A stretch of DNA of 64,000 bases from Reyranella massiliensis 521 (GTDB lineage: Bacteria > Pseudomonadota > Alphaproteobacteria > Reyranellales > Reyranellaceae), in contig CAMARK010000013.1 in NCBI GenBank assembly GCA_945860205.1, forward strand, positions 1 to 64,000, in the 5' to 3' direction. Both the position numbers and the translations under genes were made by a program. Under the pieces are notes generated by a model. It made no database searches. It was not told where the DNA came from and worked only from the letters and a program-made list of their open reading frames with translations. Positions 51,824-60,597 of this stretch are shown here, one piece after another (position 1 is the stretch's first letter; every line of letters starts with the position of its first letter).

Positions 51824-53206
51824 ATGATCGCTTGGCTGAACGAGAACCTGGCGCTCGTCATGTTCGTGACGATGTTCGCCGTCATCTTCTGCGGCTATCC
51901 CGTCGCCTTCGTGCTGGGCGGCACCGGTCTCGCCTTCGGCCTGATCGCCTGGAGCCTGGGCGACTTCCCGCTGGTCAAGCTGCACAATATCCTGCTGCGC
52001 ATGTGGGGCGGCGTCGCCGTCGATCCCGTGCTGGTGTCGCTGCCCATGTTCATCTTCATGGGCGCGCTGCTGGAACGAAGCGGCGTGGCCAAGGACATGC
52101 TCGACGCCTCGCAGGTCATGCTGCGCCGCACGCCAGGCGGCCTCGCCGTCGCGGTGATGGTGATGGGCACCATTCTGGCGGCGCCGATCGGCGTGGTCGG
52201 CGCCTCGGTCATCATGCTGTCGCTGATCTCGCTGCCGCCCCTGCTGGCGGCGGGCTACGACAAGCGCCTGGCGATCGGCACCATCGGGTCGGCGGGGACG
52301 CTGGGCATCCTGATCCCGCCATCGATCATGCTCGTCGTGATGGGCGAGATGCTCAACACCTCACTGGGCGCCCTGTTCGCGGCGGCGACCATTCCGGGCT
52401 TCCTGCTGTCCGGCCTCTATCTCGCCTACATCTGGGGCGTCGCCATCGCCAAGCCCTCCTGGGCGCCCAAGATGCCGAAGGAATCGGGGCCGCAGACCTG
52501 GCGGGAGGTTTGGAAGGTCGTGGGCTTCGGCATGCTGCCGATGACCGTCCTGATGGTGGTCGTGCTGGGCTCGATCTTCGCCGGCTTCGCCACCGCGACG
52601 GAAAGCGCCGGCGTCGGCTGTGCCGGCGCCATCCTGATCGCCTGGATGAACAACCGCTTCAGCCTGCAGATGATCAGGGAATCCATCCGCGACGCCTGCC
52701 GCGCCAATGGTCTCGTCTTCATGGTGGTGCTGGGGGCCACCGGCTTCTCGCTGATCTTCCGCGAGCTGGGCGGCGACGAGCTGATGCTGAGCACGCTCCT
52801 GGCGCTCGGCGTCGACACGCCGTGGGAGATGCTGATCTTCGTGATGATCCTGGTCTTCCTGCTCGGCTTCCCCTTTGAGTGGATCGAGATCTGCCTGATC
52901 GTGCTGCCGATCTTCGCCCCGATCCTGGCCAAGATGGATTTCTCCAGCCACATCGGCAACAACGCCTGGTTCATGCCGTGGTTCGCCACCCTGGTGGCGG
53001 TGAACCTGCAGACCTCCTTCATGTCGCCGCCCTTCGGGGCAACGCTTTTCTACATGAAGGGCACCGTGCCGCCCGGCGTGTCGATGACCGACGTCTACCG
53101 CGGCATGTACCCGTTCCTCATCCTGCAGGTCATCGGCCTGTTCCTCTGCCTCTATTTCCCGAGCCTGTCGCTGTGGCTGCCGGAAGTCACCGGCATGCTC
53201 GACTGA
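51824..53206 (+). CDS. TRAP transporter large permease (DctM), set 2
   Basis: A 460-residue paralogue of the protein at 49667-51046 with the same blocks ('GYPVAFVLGGTGLAFG', 'LPMFIFMGALLERSGVAKDM', 'GVVGASVIMLSLISLPPLL', 'SAGTLGILIPPSIMLVVMG', 'LLGFPFEWIEICLIVLPIFAP'). The helix pattern and length are normal. No receptor of DctP type follows; the next gene is an ABC-type family 5 binding protein. Upstream spacing to its dctQ is enlarged by the repeat. Confidence 0.92.
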   Translation: MIAWLNENLALVMFVTMFAVIFCGYPVAFVLGGTGLAFGLIAWSLGDFPLVKLHNILLRMWGGVAVDPVLVSLPMFIFMGALLERSGVAKDMLDASQVMLRRTPGGLAVAVMVMGTILAAPIGVVGASVIMLSLISLPPLLAAGYDKRLAIGTIGSAGTLGILIPPSIMLVVMGEMLNTSLGALFAAATIPGFLLSGLYLAYIWGVAIAKPSWAPKMPKESGPQTWREVWKVVGFGMLPMTVLMVVVLGSIFAGFATATESAGVGCAGAILIAWMNNRFSLQMIRESIRDACRANGLVFMVVLGATGFSLIFRELGGDELMLSTLLALGVDTPWEMLIFVMILVFLLGFPFEWIEICLIVLPIFAPILAKMDFSSHIGNNAWFMPWFATLVAVNLQTSFMSPPFGATLFYMKGTVPPGVSMTDVYRGMYPFLILQVIGLFLCLYFPSLSLWLPEVTGMLD

Positions 53207-53270
53207 TCCGGTGACAGCCCGCCCGGCGCGGGCCTAGGATCGGGGCCTCGATTTCTCCGGGAGGCCCGTC

Positions 53271-54836
53271 ATGCGTCGTATCCTGTGCGCATCGGCCGTC
53301 GCGTTGACGACCGCCCTATCGTCCCTGGCGTCGGCGCAGACGCTCAAGGTCGTGATGCACTCCGACCTGAAGCAGCTCGATCCCGTGTGGAGCGGCGCCT
53401 ACATCGTGCGCAACCACGGCTACATGCTCTACGATACGCTGTTCGCCATGGACGAGAGGTTCGCCATCAGGCCGCAGATGGTCGAGAGCTGGACGACCAG
53501 CGAAGACGGGCTCGTCTGGACCTTCAAGCTGCGCGATGGCCTCGAATGGCACGACGGCACGCCGGTCACGTCGGAGGACTGCATCGCCTCGCTGAAGCGC
53601 TGGGCGGTGCGCGACTCGATGGGCCAGAAGCTCACGCTGTCGCTGCAGGAGTACAAGGCCGTCGATCCCCGGACCTTCCAGATCGTGCTCAAGGAGAAGT
53701 TCGGCCAGGTGATCGAGTCGATCGGCAAGCCGTCGGTCGTCGTGCCGTTCATGATGCCCAGGCGTGTCGCCGAGACCGATCCGTTCAAGCAGATCGACGA
53801 CTACACCGGCTCCGGCCCGTTCGTCTTCAAGAAGGACGAGTGGAAGCCCGGCGAGAAGACGGTCTATGTCAAGAACACGCGGTACAAGCCGCGCGCCGAG
53901 CCCATGTCGGGTCTGGCCGGCGGCAAGGTGGTGGGGGTCGAGCGGGTCGAGTGGGTGTGGATCCCCGATTCGGAGACCCAGGTCAACGCGCTCCTCAAGG
54001 GCGAGATCGACATGATCGAGAGCGTCAACCACGACTCGCTGCCGATCCTCGAGAAGGACAAGGGCATCCGCATCGTCGTCGGCAGCACGTCCAACCAGTA
54101 TGTCTTCCGCATGAACTGGCTGACCGCGCCCTTCAACAACGAGAAGGTCCGCCAGGCGGCGATGATGGCGCTCAGCCAGGAGGAGTTCCTGCAGGCCAAC
54201 GTCGGCGACAAGCGCTTCTACCGGACCTGCAAGGCGCTGTTCACCTGCGGCACGCCGCTGGCCAGCGACGCCGGCATGGCCGACGTGCTGAACGGCAACG
54301 CCCGGCGCGCCCGCGAACTCCTGAAGGAGGCGGGCTACGACGGCACGGTCGTCGTCATGCCGCAGCCCGCCGACCTCGGCGTCATCAAGCAGCTTCCGGT
54401 CGTGGCCAAGGCCCAGCTCGAGCGGGCCGGCTTCAAGGTCGAGGTCCAGGCGACCGACTGGACGACCATGGTCAACCGCCTGACCACCAAGAAGGGGCCG
54501 CCGTCCGAAGGCGGCTGGAGCGCCTTCGCCACGAGCTGGTCGCAGGTCGACATCCTCGATCCGCTGATGACACCCTACCTCTCCGCGACCTGCGACAAGG
54601 CGCGCGCCGGCTGGCCGTGCGACGAGGGCATGGAGAAGATGCGCGACAAGTACGTGCGCGCGACGACGCCGGCCGAGAAGAAGGCGGTGGCCGAGGAGGT
54701 CCAGGTCTACGCCACCCGGATCGTGACCCACGTCTGGCTGGGCGAGTGGTTCTCCGTCGCCGCCGTGCGGACGAACATCGGCACCATGTCGGTGCCGCCG
54801 CCCGTCACCGTCTTCTGGGGCGTGACGAAGAAGTAG
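53271..54836 (+). CDS. ABC transporter substrate-binding protein, family 5 (copy 1)
   Basis: A 521-residue periplasmic receptor for peptides or similar solutes. The signal peptide (1-23, ending 'ASAQ') precedes 'LKQLDPVWSGAYIVRNHGYMLYDTL' (in pieces), 'WTFKLRDGLEWHDGTPVTSEDCIASLKRW' (in pieces) and 'DYTGSGPFVFKKDEWKPGEK'. A GGGAGG ribosome site lies shortly before ATG. No ABC permease or ATPase gene adjoins; it follows two TRAP permease sets. It has a clear paralogue at 57754-59355. Confidence 0.93.
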   Translation: MRRILCASAVALTTALSSLASAQTLKVVMHSDLKQLDPVWSGAYIVRNHGYMLYDTLFAMDERFAIRPQMVESWTTSEDGLVWTFKLRDGLEWHDGTPVTSEDCIASLKRWAVRDSMGQKLTLSLQEYKAVDPRTFQIVLKEKFGQVIESIGKPSVVVPFMMPRRVAETDPFKQIDDYTGSGPFVFKKDEWKPGEKTVYVKNTRYKPRAEPMSGLAGGKVVGVERVEWVWIPDSETQVNALLKGEIDMIESVNHDSLPILEKDKGIRIVVGSTSNQYVFRMNWLTAPFNNEKVRQAAMMALSQEEFLQANVGDKRFYRTCKALFTCGTPLASDAGMADVLNGNARRARELLKEAGYDGTVVVMPQPADLGVIKQLPVVAKAQLERAGFKVEVQATDWTTMVNRLTTKKGPPSEGGWSAFATSWSQVDILDPLMTPYLSATCDKARAGWPCDEGMEKMRDKYVRATTPAEKKAVAEEVQVYATRIVTHVWLGEWFSVAAVRTNIGTMSVPPPVTVFWGVTKK

Positions 54837-54841
54837 CCCCC

Positions 54842-54981
54842 TGTCATCTCGACTGAGGAGCGAAGCGACGAGCGGAGAGATCTTGTCTCTGCGGGTTCAG
54901 TCTTTGCCGGTGAGAGAAGGCCTCTCCACTCCGCTTCGCTCCGGTTCGGGTGGAGTAGACTCCACCCTGAGGTGACGGTGT
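54842..54981. repeat. Imperfect palindromic repeat (GTCATCTCGACTGAGG type)
   Basis: The left part reads TGTCATCTCGACTGAGGAG with AGCGAAGCGACGAGCGGAGAG. The right part has CTCTCCACTCCGCTTCGCTC and ends CCTGAGGTGAC. The arms pair imperfectly. It fills the gap between two binding-protein genes and is a different family from the TCGAAGG repeats. Confidence 0.65.
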
Positions 54982-55017
54982 ATGCTTTGGCATAAGAAAT
55001 GGCGGGAGGCAGGTTTG

Positions 55018-56046
55018 TTGACACATCGTCTGACGCGTCGAGCGGCAATCGGCGGCTTGGCCGCCGCGTCCCTGGCGCCCTCTGTGGCGCGGGCGCAGGA
55101 TCTCCTGAAGGCCTCGATCGCACTGCTGCGGCTGTCCTCGTCCGGGCCGGTCTTCATTGCCCAGGAAAAGGGCTGGTTCAAGGAAGCGGGTGTCGACCTC
55201 ACGCTGAAGGATTTTACCGCCGCGGCGCAGGTGCCGCTGGCCATCGTCTCGGGCGACGCCGATTTCGGCACCACGGCCTTCACCGCCGGATTCTACAATC
55301 TCGCGGCCAAGGGTGGGCTGAAAGTGATCGCGGCGCAAAGCGCGGAGCGGCCGGGCTTCCAGCTCAACGTCATCGCCGTCACCAAGGCGGCGTGGGATGC
55401 CGGTGTGCGGTCGATCAAGGACCTCGCCGGCAAGCGCGTGGCCATGACCACGGCGGGCTCTTCCATGCACTATTCGATCGAGATCCTGGCGCGCAAGTTC
55501 GGCGTCGACGCCAAGACCATCATCATGGTGCCGTTGCAGTCGTTGCCCAACATGGCGGCGGCCTTCAAGGGCGGCCAGGTCGATGCCGCGAGCTTTCCCA
55601 TCACCACTTACCGCCAGGTCGAGTCCGAGGCGGGCGGCCACATCATCGCCTATGTCGGCGACGAGGAGCCGTGGCAGCTCGGCGCCGTGTTCACGTCACC
55701 GAAGACCATCGCCGAGCGCCGTCCGCTGGTGGAGAAGTTCCTGCAGGGCTACCGCCGTGGCGCGGCTGCCTACAACCTTGCCTTCGGCAAGCGTGAGGGT
55801 GGCAAGCTGGTGCCGGGTCCGAACTACGACGAGATGATCGGCCTCCTGAGCAGCGCGCTGAAACAGCCACCCGACCGGGTCGCACAAGGCCTGCCCTTCA
55901 TCGATCCCGAAGGCCGGCTCGACGTCGGCGACATTTATAAACAGGTGGCGTTCTGGCAGGCCTCGGGCCAGGTCGCGAAGGACGCCGATGCCAAGTCGTT
56001 CATCGACCTCAGCTTCATCCAGGGCCACTTCAACGTGCCGAAGTGA
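55018..56046 (+). CDS. NitT/TauT-type ABC substrate-binding protein
   Basis: A receptor of about 342 residues of the SsuA/THI5-like group. A twin-arginine signal ('THRLTRRAAIGGLAAAS', cleavage near 'VARAQ') is followed by 'FIAQEKGWFKEAGVDLTLKDF', 'DADFGTTAFTAGFYNLAAKGG' and 'DLAGKRVAMTTAGSSMHY'. Related proteins bind nitrate, taurine, sulfonates or pyrimidine precursors; the ligand here is unknown. TTG 55018 is preferred because GGGAGG stands eight bases before it; ATG 54982 is in frame but lacks a site. No permease or ATPase gene is nearby. Confidence 0.9.
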   Translation: MTHRLTRRAAIGGLAAASLAPSVARAQDLLKASIALLRLSSSGPVFIAQEKGWFKEAGVDLTLKDFTAAAQVPLAIVSGDADFGTTAFTAGFYNLAAKGGLKVIAAQSAERPGFQLNVIAVTKAAWDAGVRSIKDLAGKRVAMTTAGSSMHYSIEILARKFGVDAKTIIMVPLQSLPNMAAAFKGGQVDAASFPITTYRQVESEAGGHIIAYVGDEEPWQLGAVFTSPKTIAERRPLVEKFLQGYRRGAAAYNLAFGKREGGKLVPGPNYDEMIGLLSSALKQPPDRVAQGLPFIDPEGRLDVGDIYKQVAFWQASGQVAKDADAKSFIDLSFIQGHFNVPK

Positions 56047-56067
56047 CAACCGGCCTCACGGGCCCGT

Positions 56068-56118
56068 TGTCATCCTGAGGCCGCAGGCCGAAGGATCCTT
56101 CACTTCGTTCAGGATGAC
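56068..56118. repeat. Palindromic repeat TGTCATCCTGA...TCAGGATGACA
   Basis: TGTCATCCTGA (near 56068) is inverted at 56108-56118 with inner palindromes GGCCGCAGGCC and GAAGGATCCTTC. Part of the right arm is duplicated just after (TTCAGGATGACACTGG twice). It lies between two convergent genes and is related to 18091-18202. Confidence 0.8.
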
Positions 56119-56140
56119 ACTGGGTTCAGGATGACACTGG

Positions 56141-56521
56141 TCACTCTGCCGCCTTCAGCTCCACCGCACGCTGAGACCGCGCCGCCGCGTCCTCGGCCTC
56201 CCAGCGCGCCCCGACCTCGGCCAGGCTGCCCAGCACGCCGTCGAGCTCGTGGCCGCGCTTGGTCAGCGAGTAGGTGACCTTGGGCGGGATCGTGGCCTCA
56301 TAGTCGCGCCGCAGCAGGCCCGCGCTTTCCAGCGTGCGCAGCCGCTCCGTCAGCATCTTCGCGGAGATGCCCGACACCCGCCGCTTCAACTCGCCGAAGC
56401 GCTGCGGCCCGTGGCTCTTCAAATTGTAGAGGATGTACGTCGTCCACGGCCCCATCAGCATGCGCAGGATGAAGTCCATGGGGCAGGAGACGCTCTCCTT
56501 GCGGTGTTCGGTGTCGGTCAT
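56141..56521 (-). CDS. HxlR-family winged-helix transcriptional regulator
   Basis: A 126-residue MarR-like DNA-binding protein. Cys13 in 'SVSCPMDFILRMLMGPW' is the conserved N-terminal cysteine used by YodB/QorR-type members to sense quinones or diamide. The winged helix is 'GPQRFGELKRRVSGISAKMLTERLRTLESAGLLRRD' (in pieces). It is divergent from a WrbA/flavodoxin-like gene, the classic arrangement of a quinone-sensing repressor and its quinone reductase target. Confidence 0.92.
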   Translation of the reverse strand: MTDTEHRKESVSCPMDFILRMLMGPWTTYILYNLKSHGPQRFGELKRRVSGISAKMLTERLRTLESAGLLRRDYEATIPPKVTYSLTKRGHELDGVLGSLAEVGARWEAEDAAARSQRAVELKAAE

Positions 56522-56667
56522 TGGAAAAATCTCATGGTTACGAATTGGTACCTACTGGCAAATATATAGTCCTCTCCTTAAGTATTTCCAGTCACTTTGA
56601 GTAATCAACCCTCCTAAGGAAATGAATCGTTCATTTTCTGAGGAAAATCAAAGGATTGGAGAAGACC
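56522..56667. promoter_or_regulatory. Divergent promoter region between hxlR-like and wrbA-like genes
   Basis: This 146-base gap is markedly more AT-rich than its surroundings. It contains GGTACC (56547-56552) near an AT run AAATATATAG and CTTAAG further on. A repressor dyad is expected here but I cannot define it with confidence. The ribosome site of the plus-strand gene is GGAGA at about 56658. Confidence 0.45.
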
Positions 56668-57251
56668 ATGACCACCGTTGCCATCGTTTATCATTCGGGT
56701 TTCGGCCACACTCAGGCCCTTGCCGAAGCCGTCGCCAAGGGTGCCCAGGCCGTTCCGGGCACCAAGGTGAGCCTCATTCCGGTGGCGAAGCGGAGGCCCG
56801 CGAGGCCGAGCTGGATGCCGCCGACGCCATCGTCTTCGGCAGCCCGACCTACATGGGTGGCGTGTCGGCCGAGTTTGCCAAGTTCAAGGACTGGACCTCC
56901 AAGCGCTGGATGGTCGGCACATGGCGCAACAAGATCGCCTCGGGCTTCACCGTTTCGGCCTCGTGGAACGGCGACAAGCACAACACGCTCTACCAACTCC
57001 TGACCTTGGCCGTGCAGCACGGCATGGTCTGGGTCGGCCTCGGCCTGCCGCCGGGCAACAACCATTCCAAGGGCTCGAGCGAGGACATCAACCGGCTGGG
57101 CGCCTCGGTCGGCGCCATGGCGCAGGCCCATGCGGACCAGGGCGTCGAAGGCATCGCCTCGAGCGACTTCAAGACCTTCGAGGCGCTGGGCCGGCGTGTC
57201 GCCGAGGCGGCCAGCCGCTGGAAGGAAGAGCCGCTCAAGCAGGCAGCTTGA
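56668..57251 (+). pseudogene. WrbA-like NAD(P)H:quinone oxidoreductase/flavodoxin, frameshifted
   Basis: The first frame encodes 'MTTVAIVYHSGFGHTQALAEAVAKGAQ...VSLIPV', a flavodoxin FMN-phosphate loop. After about 56784 the -1 frame continues 'EAREAELDAADAIVFGSPTYMGGVSAEFAKF...GFTVSASWNGDKHNTL...GMVWVGLGLPPGNNH' to the stop. One missing base near GTGGCGAAG restores a single flavodoxin-fold protein of about 194 residues. All else is intact, so this is a fresh mutation or a sequencing error. It would reduce quinones by two electrons with FMN, and it is probably controlled by the divergent HxlR-type protein. Confidence 0.85.
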
Positions 57252-57298
57252 TGTGAGATGGAAGGAACCACGCCGTCACATCTTCGGCGCAGGAGAAG

Positions 57299-57327
57299 TT
57301 GCAAGTTCAGCAGGTTTTTGATAATAT
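57299..57327 (+). promoter_or_regulatory. Conserved promoter module, copy C
   Basis: -35 TTGCAA (57299-57304), a 17-base spacer GTTCAGCAGGTTTTTGA, and -10 TAATAT (57322-57327). The spacer shares TCAGCAGGTTT with copies A and B. Confidence 0.7.
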
Positions 57328-57333
57328 CTCTGT

Positions 57334-57376
57334 CACGATGGGAGACGCCTGCCGGAGAGATCCGGCGGGCGTTTTG
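57334..57376 (+). ncRNA. Putative small RNA, copy C
   Basis: An inferred transcript of only about 43 bases, ending in the terminator below. A reading frame begins at ATG 57338 but runs through the hairpin without a ribosome site. No neighbouring gene lies downstream on this strand for 2 kb, so it is not a leader. Confidence 0.45.
57345..57376 (+). terminator. Intrinsic terminator of copy C transcript
   Basis: ACGCCTGCCGG (57345-57355) pairs with CCGGCGGGCGT (57362-57372), one T-G pair, 6-base loop, then TTT. Seen directly. Confidence 0.8.
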
Positions 57377-57707
57377 CGTCAGGGTCGGGGCGGCGCTTCC
57401 CATCTTGAAGTGGATCCCGACCTGTCGAAAAGCGCATAGCTATAGCATTTCAGCCTACTCCCGGCCGCACGAGGGCAGCCTCGCGCTGTCGCGCGTCGCA
57501 AGGCGGCTTCCTGACAGGTTTGGATCAGGACAGGTCGTGTCCGTAAAGTCGCCGGCAGAAATGATCCTCCCGGGTCGTGCCCGGCGGCACAGGTCCGCGA
57601 TTCGGGGCCAAGCCGGAACGGCATCGGCGTTGTGCCGCGAGAGTCGGCAAGTCGTTGATTTTGGCCGCTGCTTCGCGCCTGGCGGCACAGGCTCCGGCAC
57701 ACCTGCC
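57377..57707. other. Gene-free stretch with small hairpins
   Basis: I see no convincing gene in these 331 bases. There are two small adjacent stem-loops near 57510-57545 (TCCTGA/TCAGGA and GGACA/TGTCC). The rest looks like GC-rich decayed or untranslated sequence. Open frames here are short or are shadows. Confidence 0.6.
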
Positions 57708-57744
57708 GCCGGGCAGCGGCACATTCCGTGTGCCGCTGCCCGGC
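57708..57744 (-). terminator. Strong 16-bp hairpin after the family 5 binding-protein gene
   Basis: GCCGGGCAGCGGCACA (57708-57723) pairs perfectly with TGTGCCGCTGCCCGGC (57729-57744) over the loop TTCCG. It begins ten bases after the stop of the minus-strand gene. There is no T run, so it is either a transcript stabiliser or a terminator that does not need a U tract. Confidence 0.55.
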
Positions 57745-57753
57745 GAGGGGTCG

Positions 57754-59355
57754 TTACTTCTTGCTGATGTTCCAGAGGATCGGCACGGGCGCCGGGAGCC
57801 AGCCTTCGAGGCGGTCCTTGCGATAGGCGCCGAACGCCTTGTACTGGCCGAGCACGAGGTAGACCGCCTCGTCCATGACGCGGTCGGAGACGGCCAGCGC
57901 CACCGCCTTCTGGCGCTGGGGGTCGGTCTCCTTGGCGAAGGCCTGGCGCAGTTTCTCCATCTCGGGGTCGCACGGCCAGCCGAACCACGCCTTGTCGCAG
58001 CCGCCGCTGGTGAAGGAGTTGCCGGCCGGGTTGTCGGCATCGACGGTGACGGTGGTGGTGTAGAAGACGTTCCAGCCGCCCTTGTCGGGCGCCTCCTTGC
58101 GGGCGCGGCGGGAGACCACGGTCTGCCAGTCCATCGCCTGCAGGTCGACCTTGAAGCCGGCCCGCTCCAGCGCCTGCTTGCCGACCGGCGGCAGCATGTT
58201 GGACGATTGCAGGTCGGTCTGGTGCAGCATGACGATGGGCGTGCCGTCGTAGCCGCTCTCCTTCAGGAGCTGGCGCGCCTTCTCGAGGTTGGGCTTGATC
58301 AGGAGGTCGCCGTAGCTCTTCTCGAAGGGCGAGCCGCAGACCAGCGGCGCGTTGCAGACCTTGTAGATCTCGGGATCGCCGACCTGGGCGCGCAGGAAAT
58401 CCTCCTGGGCGATGGCCAGCATCGCGGCCTGCCTTGCCTTGACGTTGTTGAACGGCGGATGGAGGTGGTTCAGCCGCATGATGATCTGGCTGCCGAGCTG
58501 GTTCCAGCCGAACAGGGCGATGTTCTTGTCGGCCTTGAGCAGCGGGAAGTGGTCGGGGATCGGCACCTCGATCATGTCGATCTCGCCCTGGATCAGGGCG
58601 TTGACCGCGGTCATCGGGTCGGAGATGGCCAGCCATTCGATGCGGTCGACCTTGGCGACCTTGCCACCGGCCAGCATCGAGGGCGGCTCAGCGCGCGGCT
58701 TGTACTTGGTGTTTCTGGCGTAGACGATCTTCTCGCCGGGCTTCCATTCCTCCTTCTTGAAGATGAAGGGGCCGGAGCCGGTGTAGTCGTCGATCTGCTT
58801 CATCGGATCGGTCTCGGCGACCCGCTTGGGCATCATGAAGGGCACGGTCGAGCTGGGCTTGCCGAGCGCGTCGAGCAGCAGGCCGAACGGCTCCTTGAGC
58901 ACGATGGTGAAGGTCTTGGCGTCGACCGGCTTGATGTCGGCGGTGACCGCCATCATCTGCTGGCCCAAGGCGTCGCGGGCGCCCCAGCGCCTGATCGAGG
59001 CGACGCAATCCTCGGCCGTCACCGGCTTGCCGTCGTGCCATTCGAGGCCATCGCGCAGCGTGAAGGTCCAGGTGAGCTTGTCGGGCGAGGTCGTGTACGT
59101 GTCGACCATCTGCGGCTGGATGCGCAGTTCGGCGTCCTTGGCGAACAGCGTGTCGTAGACCAGGTAGCCGTGGTTGCGGGTGATGAAGGCGGTGGTCCAG
59201 ATCGGGTCCAGCACCTTGAGGTCGGAATGAGCCACCATCCGCAGCGTCGTCTGCGTCTGGGCGACGGATGTGGCGACCGGTGCCACCAGGACGAGGCCCA
59301 GACAGGCCGCGAGCTCGGTCAGTCTACGTGCTACCAGTCTACGTGCTACAGGCAT
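57754..59355 (-). CDS. ABC transporter substrate-binding protein, family 5 (copy 2)
   Basis: A 533-residue paralogue of the protein at 53271-54836, sharing 'HSDLK.LDP.W', 'DGLEWHDGKPVTAEDCVASIRRW' (in pieces), 'DDYTGSGPFIFKKEEWKPGEK' and the ending 'ILWNISKK'. The signal peptide starts MPVARRLVARRL, a five-residue tandem unit from a 15-bp DNA repeat. GAGAGGGACC precedes ATG 59355. It is a standalone receptor without adjacent permease; it probably shares a transporter encoded elsewhere. Divergent from the dioxygenase gene. Confidence 0.93.
   Translation of the reverse strand: MPVARRLVARRLTELAACLGLVLVAPVATSVAQTQTTLRMVAHSDLKVLDPIWTTAFITRNHGYLVYDTLFAKDAELRIQPQMVDTYTTSPDKLTWTFTLRDGLEWHDGKPVTAEDCVASIRRWGARDALGQQMMAVTADIKPVDAKTFTIVLKEPFGLLLDALGKPSSTVPFMMPKRVAETDPMKQIDDYTGSGPFIFKKEEWKPGEKIVYARNTKYKPRAEPPSMLAGGKVAKVDRIEWLAISDPMTAVNALIQGEIDMIEVPIPDHFPLLKADKNIALFGWNQLGSQIIMRLNHLHPPFNNVKARQAAMLAIAQEDFLRAQVGDPEIYKVCNAPLVCGSPFEKSYGDLLIKPNLEKARQLLKESGYDGTPIVMLHQTDLQSSNMLPPVGKQALERAGFKVDLQAMDWQTVVSRRARKEAPDKGGWNVFYTTTVTVDADNPAGNSFTSGGCDKAWFGWPCDPEMEKLRQAFAKETDPQRQKAVALAVSDRVMDEAVYLVLGQYKAFGAYRKDRLEGWLPAPVPILWNISKK
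59321..59350. repeat. Two 15-bp tandem repeats in a signal-peptide coding region
   Basis: 59321-59335 and 59336-59350 differ only in the last base. The repeat doubles the VARRL unit of the signal peptide. This is a second case of the phenomenon at 27373-27417. Confidence 0.85.
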
Positions 59356-59406
59356 GATCGGTCCCTCTCACTGTCTGCAGGCTGCCACGGGCTGAGGAAT
59401 AAAGCG

Positions 59407-60168
59407 ATGTCCATGCCAACAATCTTCGTCTCGCACGGCGCCCCGACGCTGATCCTGCAGGACGTGCCGGCGCGGACCTTCCTGGCCTCGCTCGGCAAGC
59501 AACTGCCGCGGCCCCGCGCGATCGTGGCGGTATCGGCCCATTGGGACACCGACATGCCGGCCGTGTCGCTGGCCAGGCAGCCCGAGACCATCCACGATTT
59601 CTACGGCTTCCCCGATGCGCTCTATCGCCTGCGCTATGCCGCGCCCGGCGCGCCGGAACTGGCCGAGCGGGTGGCCAAGCTCACCGGGGCGGCGCACGAC
59701 GCTCATCGGGGGCTGGACCACGGCGCCTGGGTGCCGGCGATGCTGGGCTGGCCCGCGGCTGACATCCCGATCTTCCAGCTCTCGGTGCAGCCGGCGGAGA
59801 GCCCGGCGCATCACATCGCGCTGGGGCGCAAGCTCGGCGCGCTACGGGCCGAGGACATACTGGTGATGGGCAGCGGCAGCGCCACGCACAATCTGCGGGC
59901 GCTGGTGCGGGGCGCGGAGTCCGAGCCCGAGCCGTGGGCGCAGGAATTCGACGACTGGCTGGCGGAGACGGTGGAGAAGGGCGACGAGGCGGCGCTCGCC
60001 GACTATCGCGCGCGGGCGCCCGGCGCCGTCGAGGCTCATCCCACGGACGAGCACTTCCTGCCGCTGCATGTGGCTTATGGCGCGGCAGGCCCGGGCGCTC
60101 GCGGACGGGCGATACACCGCAGCTTCACGCTGGGGAATCTTTCAATGGCGTCCTACGCGTTTGCGTAG
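59407..60168 (+). CDS. DODA-type (LigB-like) extradiol ring-cleavage dioxygenase
   Basis: A 253-residue class III extradiol dioxygenase of the YgiD/DOPA-4,5-dioxygenase type. Iron or zinc ligands are expected in 'IFVSHGAPTL', 'AVSAHWDTD' and 'DHGAWVPAML'; 'GSGSATHNL' near residue 155 gives the conserved His. E. coli YgiD cleaves DOPA, but the natural substrate of most relatives is unknown. It starts at ATG 59407 and ends 20 bases before the convergent grxD gene. Confidence 0.9.
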   Translation: MSMPTIFVSHGAPTLILQDVPARTFLASLGKQLPRPRAIVAVSAHWDTDMPAVSLARQPETIHDFYGFPDALYRLRYAAPGAPELAERVAKLTGAAHDAHRGLDHGAWVPAMLGWPAADIPIFQLSVQPAESPAHHIALGRKLGALRAEDILVMGSGSATHNLRALVRGAESEPEPWAQEFDDWLAETVEKGDEAALADYRARAPGAVEAHPTDEHFLPLHVAYGAAGPGARGRAIHRSFTLGNLSMASYAFA

Positions 60169-60188
60169 GCGCGTTCCTTCGGAACACG

Positions 60189-60530
<342 letters not shown>

Positions 60531-60597
60531 GTCGATCTCCTGGAGAAATCCAAGGAAGCGCCCCTGGGGACGCGGATATGCCTTCAATATAGGGCGA

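Noticed and set aside
54982-55017. ATG 54982 as start of the NitT/TauT-type binding protein
   Set aside because: It lies in the repeat border without a ribosome site, while TTG 55018 has GGGAGG at ideal distance and begins a clean twin-arginine signal.
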